A stretch of 64,000 nucleotides of DNA from Oligoflexus sp. (GCF_035712445.1 NZ_DASTAT010000018.1:81474-145473), one strand, 5' to 3'; shown: positions 1-8,294, counted from the stretch's first letter. Notes: a model not told the origin generated them from the sequence alone. Translations and numbers: made by a program.

Positions 1-620
1 GCATGCGGGCGCAGGAGGCTTTTTGCGAGCAGAAACTGCAGGTGATGGTCGCCACCAAAGCCTTCGGCATGGGCATCAACCTGCCTTCGATTCGCTATGT
101 TTATCATGCAAACATGCCATGCTCGGTCGAGTCCTATACTCAGGAAATCGGCCGGGCCGGACGCGACGGTGCTCAGGCCCTCTGTCATCTGCATTATGGC
201 CCGCGCGATTATTACATTCAAAAGTTCATGATCGAGAAAAGCTATCCGACCGAGATGGATCTTTTGAAGGTCCACGGCATACTGCTCGATCTTTTTCAGC
301 AGCGCAGCGGCTATCGCGAGACGGAACTTTTGCAGAAGCTCGTTGTGCAAACCGATCTGGATCGCGATACGATTCGGACCGCTATGGATTTTCTGTATCG
401 CGAGCAGGCCTTCTGCCTCACGGACCTGCCGCCCGAGAGCAGCATCTTCGGGGATTGGGAATCCTTTGTGACCGCAGGGGATGATGCCCATACTCTGGAT
501 AGCCTTTTACAAGCTCTCCGCAAGCAGGTAGCATGGAAATTCGATAAGCTCAACGCCATGCACAAACTTGTCAAGCAGGCGAGCTGCCCGCGACTTTACA
601 TCGAAGGTTACTTCCGCTGA
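1..620 (+). CDS. RecQ-family ATP-dependent DNA helicase, C-terminal part (5' end outside window)
   Basis: The frame is open to the left window edge. Visible are helicase motif V (VATKAFGMGINLPS) and motif VI (QEIGRAGRDG), which in RecQ helicases couple ATP hydrolysis to 3'-5' unwinding. The protein then runs through a helical segment and stops at CPRLYIEGYFR. In full-length RecQ this position is the start of the zinc-binding module, where one Cys is followed by a CxxCxxC cluster. Here only the first Cys is present, and the rest of the zinc site, winged helix and HRDC domain are absent. The DNA after the stop encodes no CxxC motif in any forward frame, so a simple frameshift is unlikely. The family call is firm; whether it is a functional short RecQ is unknown. 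Confidence 0.88.
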   Translation, partial: MRAQEAFCEQKLQVMVATKAFGMGINLPSIRYVYHANMPCSVESYTQEIGRAGRDGAQALCHLHYGPRDYYIQKFMIEKSYPTEMDLLKVHGILLDLFQQRSGYRETELLQKLVVQTDLDRDTIRTAMDFLYREQAFCLTDLPPESSIFGDWESFVTAGDDAHTLDSLLQALRKQVAWKFDKLNAMHKLVKQASCPRLYIEGYFR

Positions 621-659
621 AGAGACGCCCGAGGCAGCCCACAAGAGGGAGCGATTCTC

Positions 660-1439
660 GTGAAAATTACGATTTTGGGCTCGGGTACGTCCACAGGCGT
701 GCCGGTCATTGGCTGTCCCTGTGCTGTCTGTAGGAGCCCGGATATTCGCAATAAGAGGACCCGTGCCTCGATAGCGGTGCAAGAGGGTTCCGAAACCCTG
801 CTCATCGATACCTCTCCCGAAATGCGGCTGCAGGTCCTGGCGGCCGGCATCGTCGATATCTCCGCAGTTCTGTACACGCACACGCATGCCGATCACACGC
901 AGGGCTTCGATGATCTGCGCGGCTTTTACTTTCGCAGCCGCAAGGCTGTGGACTGCTATCTGATGGAAGAGTATCACGCCGAATTTCGGGAACGCTTCCG
1001 CTACGCATTTGAGGACACGGGCTATCAAGGCGCTACGCCCCAGGTCAACCTGAAAGCCATGCCGCTCAATCAGTTTAACCTGGGCAGCTTCGTCATTGAG
1101 CCGGTCCGCCTTCCGCATGGCCATGTCAACACCTGCGGGTTTCGCTTCGGAAACTTCGTCTATGCCACGGATTTCAAACGCTTCCCCGCGGATGTCATCG
1201 AAAAGTGGCGCGGACACATTCATACCATGGTGGCCAGTGGAATTCATTTTGGCACCCATAAGGCTCACAGTGTCATCCCGGAAACCATTGAACTCTTTCG
1301 CCAACTCGGCGTGAAACGCGGCATCATTTCCCATCTGGCCCATGATGTGGACTATGCCAAACATAACGCAGAAATGCCGCCGGGCGTGGAGCTGGCTTAC
1401 GATGGAATGACGATTGACCTGGGGGCTACCGTATCGTAA
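660..1439 (+). CDS. MBL-fold metallo-hydrolase, PhnP-like
   Basis: This 259-residue protein begins with GSGTSTGVPVIGCPCAVC, the signature of the PhnP/PqqB-like branch of the metallo-beta-lactamase superfamily. The metal-binding motif THTHADH lies near residue 78, and distal ligands are plausible in PHGHVNTCGF and SHLAHD. Family members hydrolyse phosphodiesters or cyclic phosphates using two metal ions; PhnP itself acts on phosphoribosyl cyclic phosphate, but no phn genes are nearby. The start is GTG at 660, preceded by an AGAGGGA ribosome-binding site. It follows the recQ-like gene by 39 bp and is probably cotranscribed. The cytoplasmic location follows from the lack of a signal peptide. The exact substrate is unknown. 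Confidence 0.85.
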   Translation: MKITILGSGTSTGVPVIGCPCAVCRSPDIRNKRTRASIAVQEGSETLLIDTSPEMRLQVLAAGIVDISAVLYTHTHADHTQGFDDLRGFYFRSRKAVDCYLMEEYHAEFRERFRYAFEDTGYQGATPQVNLKAMPLNQFNLGSFVIEPVRLPHGHVNTCGFRFGNFVYATDFKRFPADVIEKWRGHIHTMVASGIHFGTHKAHSVIPETIELFRQLGVKRGIISHLAHDVDYAKHNAEMPPGVELAYDGMTIDLGATVS

Positions 1440-1508
1440 GAACGTGCGGTGATCGCGAGGGGCAATCACAGCGTTTTTTGAGACATTTTAAGGCAAAGGT
1501 CAGCACGT

Positions 1509-2615
1509 ATGATCATCGGTGTTCCCAAGGAAATTAAGAACCGCGAGAATCGAGTGGCCATCGTTCCAGGTGGCGTAAAAATGTTGGTGGACGCAGGCCA
1601 TCGAGTGTTGGTCGAAAAAAGTGCCGGTCTCGGCGCTGGGATCCCTGACGAAAAATATTTGGCCGCCGGGGCCACGATGATCGGATCCGCCGCAGAAATC
1701 TGGGGCAGCGCCGACATGATCATCAAAGTGAAAGAGCCGATCGCGCAGGAATTCGCCCTGATGCGCAAAGGCCAGATTCTTTATACCTACCTTCACCTCG
1801 CAGCGGCTCAGGAACTGGGTCATGAACTGGTGAAGCGCGGCGTGAACTCGATCGCCTATGAAACCATTCAGCTCGCCAACGGCTCCTTGCCCTTGCTGAC
1901 GCCGATGAGTGAAGTCGCCGGCCGCATGTCGGTCCAGGTCGGTGCGCAGTGCCTCCAGAAGCATTCCGGTGGCAAAGGCCTTCTGCTCGGCGGCGTTCCC
2001 GGTGTGCGTCGCGGTCGCGTTTCGATCGTGGGCGGCGGCGTTGTCGGCGTGCATGCCGCGAAGATGGCGATCGGCCTGGGCGCTCGCGTCACCATCCTCG
2101 ATGTGAATGCCGCGCGCCTTGCTTATCTTGATGATATCTTCGGCCATGACATCGACACCATGATGTCGAACCCTGAAAATATCGCCGACGCTGTTGCGGA
2201 ATCTGACCTCGTCGTCGGTGCGGTTCTGATCGCCGGTGCGAAAGCCCCGCGCCTTGTGACCCGTGACATGGTTCGTACGATGGAGCCAGGTTCGGCTATC
2301 GTCGACGTTGCGATCGACCAGGGCGGCTGTATTGAAACGATTCGTCCCACCACGCACGACAATCCCGTGTTCGTGGAAGAAAACGTTCTGCACTACGGTG
2401 TGACGAACATTCCGGGTGACGTTCCCAAGACTTCGACCTATGCGCTCACCAACGTGACGCTGAAATATGCGATGGAACTCGCGAACAAAGGCCTCGAAAA
2501 GGCTCTGCGCGATTCGCCGGCTTTGACTTTGGGACTCAACACCTATCAAGGCAAGGTCACGTACGGTGCGGTTGCGGAAGCCCTCGGTCTTCCCTATGAG
2601 CGCGTAACTTTCTAA
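1509..2615 (+). CDS. ald: Alanine dehydrogenase
   Basis: This 368-residue protein matches NAD-dependent L-alanine dehydrogenase along its full length. The N-terminus [17 protein letters not shown] is typical of the family, the segment LHLAAAQ carries the catalytic His region, and a Rossmann NAD-binding motif ([10 protein letters not shown]) lies near residue 178. The enzyme interconverts alanine and pyruvate plus ammonium and is usually catabolic, feeding alanine carbon into central metabolism and releasing nitrogen. The length is normal for the family. The gene is monocistronic or loosely linked to its neighbours. A GC-rich hairpin (2630-2647) follows the stop but has no T tract. Confidence 0.95.
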   Translation: MIIGVPKEIKNRENRVAIVPGGVKMLVDAGHRVLVEKSAGLGAGIPDEKYLAAGATMIGSAAEIWGSADMIIKVKEPIAQEFALMRKGQILYTYLHLAAAQELGHELVKRGVNSIAYETIQLANGSLPLLTPMSEVAGRMSVQVGAQCLQKHSGGKGLLLGGVPGVRRGRVSIVGGGVVGVHAAKMAIGLGARVTILDVNAARLAYLDDIFGHDIDTMMSNPENIADAVAESDLVVGAVLIAGAKAPRLVTRDMVRTMEPGSAIVDVAIDQGGCIETIRPTTHDNPVFVEENVLHYGVTNIPGDVPKTSTYALTNVTLKYAMELANKGLEKALRDSPALTLGLNTYQGKVTYGAVAEALGLPYERVTF

Positions 2616-2668
2616 TTTCCAGCCTCCAAGGGGCCTTTCGGGGCCCCCTGCACAAGGTTCCTCTTCCC

Positions 2669-3529
2669 ATGGATATGACCTACACACTGATCGACTCCGG
2701 AAACTTTCAAAAGCTTGAACAGGTTGGACCTTATCGCATGGTGCGTCCCTCGCCCCAGGCCGTGTGGACCCCCAGGCTCGGTGAAGAACAATGGAACCGT
2801 GTGGATGCGCGCTATGCACGCTTCAGCGGTGGTGATGGCAAATGGACCTTCTTCAATAAGAAGATGAAGGATCAGTTTGTTATAGATTACGGTGGACTGA
2901 GGCTGCAGATGGACCTGACCGACTTTGGTCACCTTGGGCTGTTCGCCGAGCAGGCGAGCAACTGGCAGCGCATCCGTAAGCTTTGCTATGATGGCTCCCG
3001 CGAGGGTCGTGAATTTCACGTTCTGAATCTTTTCGCCTATACCGGCGGTTCGACCCTGGCGGCCGCGCAGGGCGGAGCGAAGGTCGCTCATGTCGATGCC
3101 TCGAAAACTTCGGTCGCGTGGGCCCGGCAGAATGCGGAGCTGAACGAACTCGCTTCGGCGGAAATTCGCTGGCTCGTCGAGGATGTTCAAAAGTATGTCG
3201 CGCGCGAAGTGCGGCGCGAGAAAAAATATCACGGTATCATTCTTGATCCTCCCAGCTTTGGCCGCGGCACGAAGAATGAAGTCTGGAAGATCGAAGAGCA
3301 CCTTGTGCCTTTGCTTGATGGGCTGAAAGAACTTTTGGCGCCGGATTTCAAATTCATTCTCTTGAGTTCGCACTCCAACGGCTATACGCCCGTGGCCATG
3401 CGGAATCTCCTTTTGCCGCTGATCGGCCCGGTTCCGGGACGTTTTATCGAAGAGGAAATGCTGGTTCGGGAAAAGGATTCCGGTCGGGCTTTGCCCAGCG
3501 GATCCAACACCTGGTTTATTCGGGATTAA
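2669..3529 (+). CDS. Class I SAM-dependent rRNA methyltransferase (RlmI/COG1092-like)
   Basis: The 286-residue protein has a SAM-binding motif I (LNLFAYTGGSTLAAA, about residue 116) and the catalytic or target-base motif ILDPPSFGRG (about residue 190). Both are typical of COG1092 rRNA methyltransferases such as RlmI/RlmK, which methylate 23S rRNA bases. It lacks the N-terminal PUA domain that RlmI carries, so it belongs to the shorter subgroup. ATG at 2669 is used; ATG 2675 is an alternative, and neither has a strong ribosome-binding site. The gene is separated by one base from the following SPOUT methyltransferase gene, so the two RNA-modifying enzymes are almost certainly one operon. Confidence 0.88.
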   Translation: MDMTYTLIDSGNFQKLEQVGPYRMVRPSPQAVWTPRLGEEQWNRVDARYARFSGGDGKWTFFNKKMKDQFVIDYGGLRLQMDLTDFGHLGLFAEQASNWQRIRKLCYDGSREGREFHVLNLFAYTGGSTLAAAQGGAKVAHVDASKTSVAWARQNAELNELASAEIRWLVEDVQKYVAREVRREKKYHGIILDPPSFGRGTKNEVWKIEEHLVPLLDGLKELLAPDFKFILLSSHSNGYTPVAMRNLLLPLIGPVPGRFIEEEMLVREKDSGRALPSGSNTWFIRD

Positions 3530-3530
3530 C

Positions 3531-4322
3531 ATGATCACCATCACAAGCCCCCAGAATCAGAAGATCAAGGATGTCATCAAACTGCGGGAAAGCAAGGCGC
3601 GGAGGCAGACCGGGCTTTTCGTTCTGGAAGGCGCGCGGGAAATCGATCGCGCGCTGGCGAGTGCTTATGTTCTGAGATCCCTTTACGTCTGTCATGACGT
3701 TTTAAGCCCCGAGGCCCGGGACCTGAGCACCCGTATCGACGACAGGCTGAAGCTGAACATCACGAGCGAGGTCTTTGCCAAGCTCGCTGTGCGTGAAGGC
3801 AGTGATGGTCTGGTTGCGGTTTTGGAGCAGAAGACTTTTGATTTCACAAGCCTTCCGAATAAACCCGATCCCTGGCTCTTGGTGCTGGAAAACATCGAAA
3901 AACCCGGGAATTTCGGAGCGCTCGCGCGCAGCGCGGATGGGGCCGGCGTGGATGCCATCGTCGTGCTCGATCCCAAGGCCGATCCTTATAATCCAAATGC
4001 TTTGCGGGCCAGTGTGGGCGCTCTATTCACCCGGCCTTTGATCATCACCGATCATGAAACTTTCGCGGCCTACTGCGCGCAGAAGAAGATTCGGATTCTG
4101 ACCGCATCCCCTTTTGCGGAAGCCTATCATTTCCAGGCCGATCTGCGAGGTCCTTTGGCTATCGTACTCGGATCCGAGGCCTGGGGTCTTTCCCCGGCCT
4201 GGAGCAAGCTTGAAAATATTCCGGTGAAGATTCCGATGCAGGGCCTTGCCGACTCTTTGAATGTGTCGGTGGCGGGCGCCGTTATTCTCTATGAGGCCCT
4301 GCGGCAGCGTTGGACGCCGTAA
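3531..4322 (+). CDS. TrmH/SpoU-family RNA 2'-O-methyltransferase
   Basis: This 263-residue protein has the three SPOUT motifs: motif 1 around NIEKPGNFGALARSADG (about residue 123), motif 2 IVLGSEAWGLS (about residue 207) and motif 3 IPMQGLADSLNVSVAGAV (about residue 228). The N-terminal 90 residues form an RNA-binding (L30e-like) substrate domain starting ITSPQNQKIK, as in TsnR/RlmB-type enzymes. It is expected to transfer a methyl group from SAM to a ribose 2'-OH in rRNA or tRNA; the target cannot be read from sequence. It begins one base after the preceding methyltransferase gene. Its stop codon abuts the stop of the convergent lipoprotein gene with no gap. A second SpoU paralogue lies at 20846. 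Confidence 0.9.
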   Translation: MITITSPQNQKIKDVIKLRESKARRQTGLFVLEGAREIDRALASAYVLRSLYVCHDVLSPEARDLSTRIDDRLKLNITSEVFAKLAVREGSDGLVAVLEQKTFDFTSLPNKPDPWLLVLENIEKPGNFGALARSADGAGVDAIVVLDPKADPYNPNALRASVGALFTRPLIITDHETFAAYCAQKKIRILTASPFAEAYHFQADLRGPLAIVLGSEAWGLSPAWSKLENIPVKIPMQGLADSLNVSVAGAVILYEALRQRWTP

Positions 4323-4754
4323 TCACTCGGCGGGCTTGCCTTTGCCCTTGCCAGGAGGCAGTTCGCTCAAGGCGGCGACGATGGCTTCCAGGTCCACTTC
4401 CTTGGTGTCTTTCAGACCCGCCATATCCGGAACTGAGGCAATCGCCATGTTCAGTTTATTCATCTGGGTTTTACCGATTTCAGACTCTTCGAATTTCCCG
4501 TGACAGCTCGCGCAGAGCTTCGCGTAAAGATCCTTGCCGGTCAAAGCCATCGCAGGATCCACAGGCGGCATGGTCGGATCCACGGGCGGCTTGGCCGCGG
4601 GGTCGCCTTCGTCCGCGACCGCATCGCCGGTGCCGGGTTGCGCCTCGGACGTCAGGTCCCTGTTCCGGCGGCCCTTGCTCTCGCTTTCCAAAAGTCCGCA
4701 GGACATCAACATCATGGAAAGACAGCCGATCATGCTCATGTACTTAACTTTCAT
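4323..4754 (-). CDS. Cytochrome-c-like lipoprotein
   Basis: The 143-residue precursor has a short signal peptide ending in a lipobox (MLMSCG), so the mature protein is probably a lipoprotein anchored at residue 20. An acidic, Pro/Ala-rich linker follows, then a single haem-binding CASCH motif near residue 83 (LYAKLCASCHGKF) and a downstream Met-containing segment (VPDMAGL) that could give the axial ligand. This is the layout of a small mono-haem cytochrome c of the periplasm or outer membrane. It is the second gene of a two-gene operon behind the EF-hand lipoprotein (30 bp spacing), which has a sigma-28-like promoter. The haem call rests on one CxxCH plus context. The redox partner is unknown. 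Confidence 0.8.
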   Translation of the reverse strand: MKVKYMSMIGCLSMMLMSCGLLESESKGRRNRDLTSEAQPGTGDAVADEGDPAAKPPVDPTMPPVDPAMALTGKDLYAKLCASCHGKFEESEIGKTQMNKLNMAIASVPDMAGLKDTKEVDLEAIVAALSELPPGKGKGKPAE

Positions 4755-4784
4755 GGTCCCTCTCCTATCGTGGTCACTCGATGG

Positions 4785-5450
4785 TTAAAGCGTTGCGGTC
4801 TGCGTTTCGACTGTCACAAGCAGGCCTTTCAGTTCTTCGATCTCAGCCTTCAAGGCTTCCAGGCTGTCTTTCAGAAGCGCATGAAGCTTCTCCCGCTCAT
4901 CGGCAGCCACAGCGCGGCAGGCTTCCAGATCGGCCGCCAGGTCCTCGTCCGAACCCTGGCCACGCACCTGGGAGCAGGCGGCTTTAATCCGCTCACGAGC
5001 AGCCTGTCGTGCCGCCCGCAGTTCTTCATGTTTGTCCTGGATGGCTTCCTTGATCTTCTGGCCCATGGATTCCAAGGCGGCTTTTTTCTCGTCATCGCTG
5101 ACGGATCCATCCGCGTCCTTGTCCACTTCGCTTTTCAGTTCGGCCTTCATCTCATCCTTCAAGGATTTCAGCTCGGCGCGCAGACTGGCTTTCTCGGCCT
5201 CGCTCAGCTGACCGTCGCCATCCGCATCCGCCTTGGCCAAAAGTTCCTTGCGCATGTCACTCGTGGATTTGATCTGGGTGCCCAGGACTTCGGTCTGAGC
5301 GTCTTTAGAGAGATTGAAGTAGACGGCTTCCACATCCGCAGGACCTTCCTCTTCGGACTCCGAAGAGGGTGGAGTATTACACGCGAGTAACAATACAATG
5401 GATCCATACACAAAGAGTGGCTGGATGATGGACTGCGGTTTCATTTTCAT
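4785..5450 (-). CDS. EF-hand-containing lipoprotein
   Basis: The 221-residue precursor has a signal peptide with lipobox (LLLACN, Cys about residue 24). Two calcium-loop-like sequences follow: DADGDGQLSEAE near residue 75 and DKDADGSVSDDE near residue 109, both with Asp at loop positions 1, 3 and 5 and Glu at position 12. The rest is strongly helical, Lys/Glu/Ala-rich and probably coiled coil, ending at a Leu-rich segment. It is predicted to be a calcium-binding lipoprotein of the cell envelope. The start ATG at 5450 follows a GGAGGGA site. A sigma-28-like promoter lies at 5484-5510, giving a 5' UTR of about 26 nt. It heads the operon with the cytochrome-like lipoprotein. Confidence 0.82.
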   Translation of the reverse strand: MKMKPQSIIQPLFVYGSIVLLLACNTPPSSESEEEGPADVEAVYFNLSKDAQTEVLGTQIKSTSDMRKELLAKADADGDGQLSEAEKASLRAELKSLKDEMKAELKSEVDKDADGSVSDDEKKAALESMGQKIKEAIQDKHEELRAARQAARERIKAACSQVRGQGSDEDLAADLEACRAVAADEREKLHALLKDSLEALKAEIEELKGLLVTVETQTATL

Positions 5451-5483
5451 TGGTCCCTCCAGGAATTGAAAACCGTAGTGACA

Positions 5484-5510
5484 CTATCGGACCTCGCTGG
5501 GAAAATTTTA
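5484..5510 (-). promoter_or_regulatory. Sigma-28 (FliA)-like promoter for the EF-hand lipoprotein operon
   Basis: On the minus strand the sequence reads TAAAATTT, an 11-base spacer, then TCCGATAG. The enterobacterial FliA consensus is TAAAGTTT-N11-GCCGATAA, so 13 of 16 positions match with exact spacing. The predicted transcript starts near 5477, about 26 nt before the ATG at 5450. It faces away from a second, closer match at 5656-5682. Confidence 0.65.
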
Positions 5511-5636
5511 AAGACGGCTCCCTTCGAAAGTCATAACAGGGCCTTGCCTGCCCTCATTTGACCCGTACACAAATTTTCAGGGTGTCATTTCCAATGATTT
5601 TGATAAGTGAAGCGAAAACAGTGGGTTGGAAAAATA

Positions 5637-5650
5637 TTTTGTACACAAAA
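5637..5650. promoter_or_regulatory. Dyad-symmetric TTTTGT-AC-ACAAAA element, candidate operator
   Basis: The arms TTTTGT and ACAAAA are perfect inverted repeats around AC. The element ends five bases before the -35 element of the sigma-28-like promoter at 5656. Related GTACAC cores sit at 5565-5573 (GTACACAAA) and 5683-5689 (GTACACC, at the predicted transcription start). The arrangement would suit a repressor or activator binding around the promoter of the TIGR02147 gene, possibly autoregulation; this is inference. Confidence 0.45.
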
Positions 5651-5655
5651 AGTGC

Positions 5656-5682
5656 TAAAGTTTTGAATAAAAAATCCGATAA
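5656..5682 (+). promoter_or_regulatory. Sigma-28 (FliA)-like promoter for the TIGR02147 operon
   Basis: TAAAGTTT at 5656-5663, an 11-base spacer, then TCCGATAA at 5675-5682: 15 of 16 positions match the FliA consensus with exact spacing. The predicted start is near 5689, leaving a leader of about 40 nt before the TTG start at 5729. Confidence 0.78.
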
Positions 5683-5728
5683 GTACACCAGACCCTCGAT
5701 TCATGCGTCAGAGTAATGGAGCTTTAGA

Positions 5729-6580
5729 TTGAAGAAGCCAGGACTAAAAGAGATCGTGAAGAAGGATGTGAAGCCGAGTGCCTATCTCGACTATCGCCTC
5801 TTCTTCAAGGCGCTCTATGAGCACAGAAAAGAGGCGGGCGAGTATTCCTATCAAAAATTTGCTGAGGACCTTGGTTTCAAAGCCACGACCGTCATGCACC
5901 AGATCGTTCATGGCTATCGTCCCCTGACGGACAAGGCCGCAGTGAGCGTCATAGAAAAGCTGGACCTTGAAGCCGCTGAGGCTCATTATCTGAGCGCCCT
6001 CGTATCCTTCTGCAACGCGAAGACCTCGGTCAAGCGCGAGGAATACTTTCAAAAGCTGCAGACGCTCAAAAGGAAAACGCTGCCCGATGAGCTCGACAAG
6101 GATATGCTGGAATACTTCTCGGTCTGGTATAATCCTGTGATCTGGGAATTGATTGGCACTCAAGGCTTCCAAGCGGATGTGAACTGGATTGCCAAGCGCA
6201 TCATCCCGAACCTGAAGCCGGCTCAGGTCAAGACCAGCCTGGAACTTCTGGAACGGCTCAACCTGATCGTCTTTGATCCGGAACTAAAAACCTATCGCCA
6301 GACCAAAGACCGCGTGAGCACGGGTCACCGCATCAAAGGTATGGCGCTAGTCAGTTACCACAGCAGTATGATCGATCACGCCAAGGCAGCTTTGACTTCC
6401 ATCAGCGGCCAGCGGCGTGACGTGAGTGCTGTGACTGTCAGTGTGAATGAAGAAACCGCGAAGAAATTGCGCGCGATGATCCACACGTTCCAACTGCAAC
6501 TCCTGGATGAAGCGGATCGGGCCGGAGTCGGCGATGAGATCTATCAGATTAACATCCAACTCTTTCCCTTTACCGAGTGA
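5729..6580 (+). CDS. TIGR02147-family transcriptional regulator-like protein
   Basis: This 283-residue protein fits the TIGR02147 family (DUF4423 C-terminal domain), abundant in Fibrobacter and Bdellovibrionota and thought to be regulatory. The N-terminal part starts with an SAYLDYRLFFKALYEHRK-type segment, followed by a helix-turn-helix-like stretch (YQKFAEDLGFKATTVMHQIV, about residues 40-59) resembling Xre domains. The C-terminal 150 residues carry the helical DUF4423 region. The start is a TTG with GGAG seven bases upstream; no ATG fits better. It lies between two lipoprotein operons and heads the plus-strand one behind a sigma-28-like promoter. The stop lies within 9 bp of the next start, suggesting translational coupling. 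Its DNA target is unknown. Confidence 0.85.
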   Translation: MKKPGLKEIVKKDVKPSAYLDYRLFFKALYEHRKEAGEYSYQKFAEDLGFKATTVMHQIVHGYRPLTDKAAVSVIEKLDLEAAEAHYLSALVSFCNAKTSVKREEYFQKLQTLKRKTLPDELDKDMLEYFSVWYNPVIWELIGTQGFQADVNWIAKRIIPNLKPAQVKTSLELLERLNLIVFDPELKTYRQTKDRVSTGHRIKGMALVSYHSSMIDHAKAALTSISGQRRDVSAVTVSVNEETAKKLRAMIHTFQLQLLDEADRAGVGDEIYQINIQLFPFTE

Positions 6581-6588
6581 GGGCACGA

Positions 6589-7455
6589 ATGCTGAAGGAT
6601 ATAGTCAACATCATGAAGGCCGCAGTGTGCGTGCTCGTTATCGACGCCTGTGGAGGAACCCTTGGCGGCAATCCCGAAATAACGGATCCTGATAGCCAGC
6701 AGCCTCCTGATCCTGCAAAGTCTCCGGCCCTGACCTTCTCGATCACCGATGCCCCGGTGGAAGAGGCGCGGCATGTGTATATCTCTGTGGAAAGCATTCA
6801 GGTTGCGCAGGCTGAAGGCAGCTGGATCAGCATTCCTTTGGAAACTGATGCGGAAATCGACCTGCTGCAGCTGCAGAACGGAGCCACCGAGCTGCTGGCC
6901 TCCATCGAGGATCTACCGGCTGGAACCTATACCCAGACCCGTTTAATCCTGGCCGAGGAAGCCCCTGGACGCCTGGTTGATAACGAGGGCGTGGAACACT
7001 CGCTCGTGATTCCAAGCGGCTCGGAGTCGGGCTTGAAACTTATGACCAGCTTTACCAAGGTTGATGGCGAGCCCATGGCCTTCACGATCGACTTCGACCT
7101 GCGCAAGTCCATCAAGTCCGCCGGCAACGGCAGCAAGAGCAAATATCTTCTGAAACCCGTCCTGCGCATGACCGACGACCGCAAGTCCGGCAGCGCCGCG
7201 GGTGAAGGTGAGAACGGTTCCGTGGTCTGCGTTTACGCCGATGGCGCGACCAAGGACAGCGATGACTCCTGTGAAAACGCCATCACCTCGACCACTGTTA
7301 AGAATGGTCAGTTCAAGCTCGCCTTCCTTGAGCCTGGAACCTATGACCTGCGAGTCTTCCGTAACAAGACTGCGGTCGGTGACGTCGATGACGTCGTGGT
7401 CAAAGCGGGAAGCAGCGATAATAATGACGAGGATACAAAGGTCAAACTGCCTTAA
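6589..7455 (+). CDS. DUF4382 domain lipoprotein
   Basis: The 288-residue precursor has a short N-terminal hydrophobic stretch ending VIDACGG, a plausible lipobox. The region from about residue 38 (LTFSITDAPVEEARHVYISVESIQVA) is typical of DUF4382, an envelope domain of unknown function with a SITDAP motif and a beta-sandwich-like pattern; it reaches about residue 190. A Gly/Ser-rich linker is followed by a second beta-rich segment (KLAFLEPGTYDLRVF) that looks like a carboxypeptidase-regulatory-like or SpaA-like fold. ATG 6589 is chosen because GAGGG lies just upstream; GTG 6577 and ATG 6613 are alternatives. It is second in the operon behind the TIGR02147 gene. Confidence 0.8.
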   Translation: MLKDIVNIMKAAVCVLVIDACGGTLGGNPEITDPDSQQPPDPAKSPALTFSITDAPVEEARHVYISVESIQVAQAEGSWISIPLETDAEIDLLQLQNGATELLASIEDLPAGTYTQTRLILAEEAPGRLVDNEGVEHSLVIPSGSESGLKLMTSFTKVDGEPMAFTIDFDLRKSIKSAGNGSKSKYLLKPVLRMTDDRKSGSAAGEGENGSVVCVYADGATKDSDDSCENAITSTTVKNGQFKLAFLEPGTYDLRVFRNKTAVGDVDDVVVKAGSSDNNDEDTKVKLP

Positions 7456-7499
7456 AAATAGATTCCAGCTCGTTCGCCTAAGACACATTGGAGAAAAAA

Positions 7500-8294
7500 A
7501 TGAAACCATGGCCAAACCTGGTTATTGGACTCGGGATGATTTTGTCCATCAGCTGCTCGAAGGGTAAGTTTTCGGAAGACAAGAATGCGGGTGACAACTA
7601 CGACATCAAGATCGTGGATCCCAATGCAGACGCCACAGCCGCTCCTGGCACCACAACGGCCACGGTAGAGGGTCCGGACGCCGGTGTGGACAGCAAGGAT
7701 TCAGGCGGCGGAGCAGGGACCGGCGCCGATGCCGGTGACAGCGGCAGCGGGAAGGGTGGAACCACCACCGGCACGGGGGGTGATGACAGCACGGATTCAT
7801 CGGATGGCACCAGCGGCAAAGGTTCCGATAAGGGCAGCGACAAGGGAAACGGCAAAGAAGCCGGGAAAGGCGGTGATGCTGATGCCGGAGAATGCGCCTC
7901 CGCGGCCGGTATCAATAAGAGTCGCGTCAAAGTCAGTGGCAATCAAAAGAGTCTGACCATGGCCCCTGGTGATGCCTTTGCCTTGAAGGTGACCGGCAAT
8001 CAAAACGTCGTGAACCTGAAGATGACCGGCGACGCTCCCGGTGCACGCGTATCGGCCATCTGCCTTTTCCTGGCTGGAAATCAGAGTCATGTGACCATGG
8101 ATATCGGCGTCTCGGTGGGCAGGATCTTTATCAAAGCTCGCGGCAACAAGGCTTTGGTCGAGGGTTCCATCAGCAAGGACGGCGTGATCGAAAATCTTCA
8201 GGTCGATGCCAATGGCAATCAGCCGAGCATTGTCATGAAAGGTGAGGGAACCTATCCCTGTGATCAGGCGGCTGTCTCGTGTCAGAAGCCTTGA
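7500..8294 (+). CDS. Four-cysteine GN-repeat lipoprotein, paralogue A
   Basis: The 264-residue precursor has a signal peptide and lipobox (LSISCSKG, Cys about residue 19). About 110 residues of low-complexity Gly/Ser/Asp/Lys linker follow, then a compact C-terminal domain of about 130 residues. That domain holds five Gly-Asn steps (VSGNQK, VTGNQN, LAGNQS, ARGNKA, ANGNQP) spaced 19-26 residues apart in beta-strand-like sequence, suggesting a beta-helix or sandwich, somewhat like DUF3060. It has four Cys outside the lipobox (ECAS, ICLF, YPCD, VSCQ), shared in order with the proteins at 8375 and 9584. ATG 7500 has GGAG seven bases upstream. It is third in the plus-strand operon and ends before a strong terminator. 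Function unknown. Confidence 0.75.
   Translation: MKPWPNLVIGLGMILSISCSKGKFSEDKNAGDNYDIKIVDPNADATAAPGTTTATVEGPDAGVDSKDSGGGAGTGADAGDSGSGKGGTTTGTGGDDSTDSSDGTSGKGSDKGSDKGNGKEAGKGGDADAGECASAAGINKSRVKVSGNQKSLTMAPGDAFALKVTGNQNVVNLKMTGDAPGARVSAICLFLAGNQSHVTMDIGVSVGRIFIKARGNKALVEGSISKDGVIENLQVDANGNQPSIVMKGEGTYPCDQAAVSCQKP

Noticed and set aside
7820-7835. CCGATAAG inside the first four-Cys lipoprotein gene as a sigma-28 -10
   Set aside because: It lies within coding sequence and has no TAAAG-type element 11-14 bases upstream.
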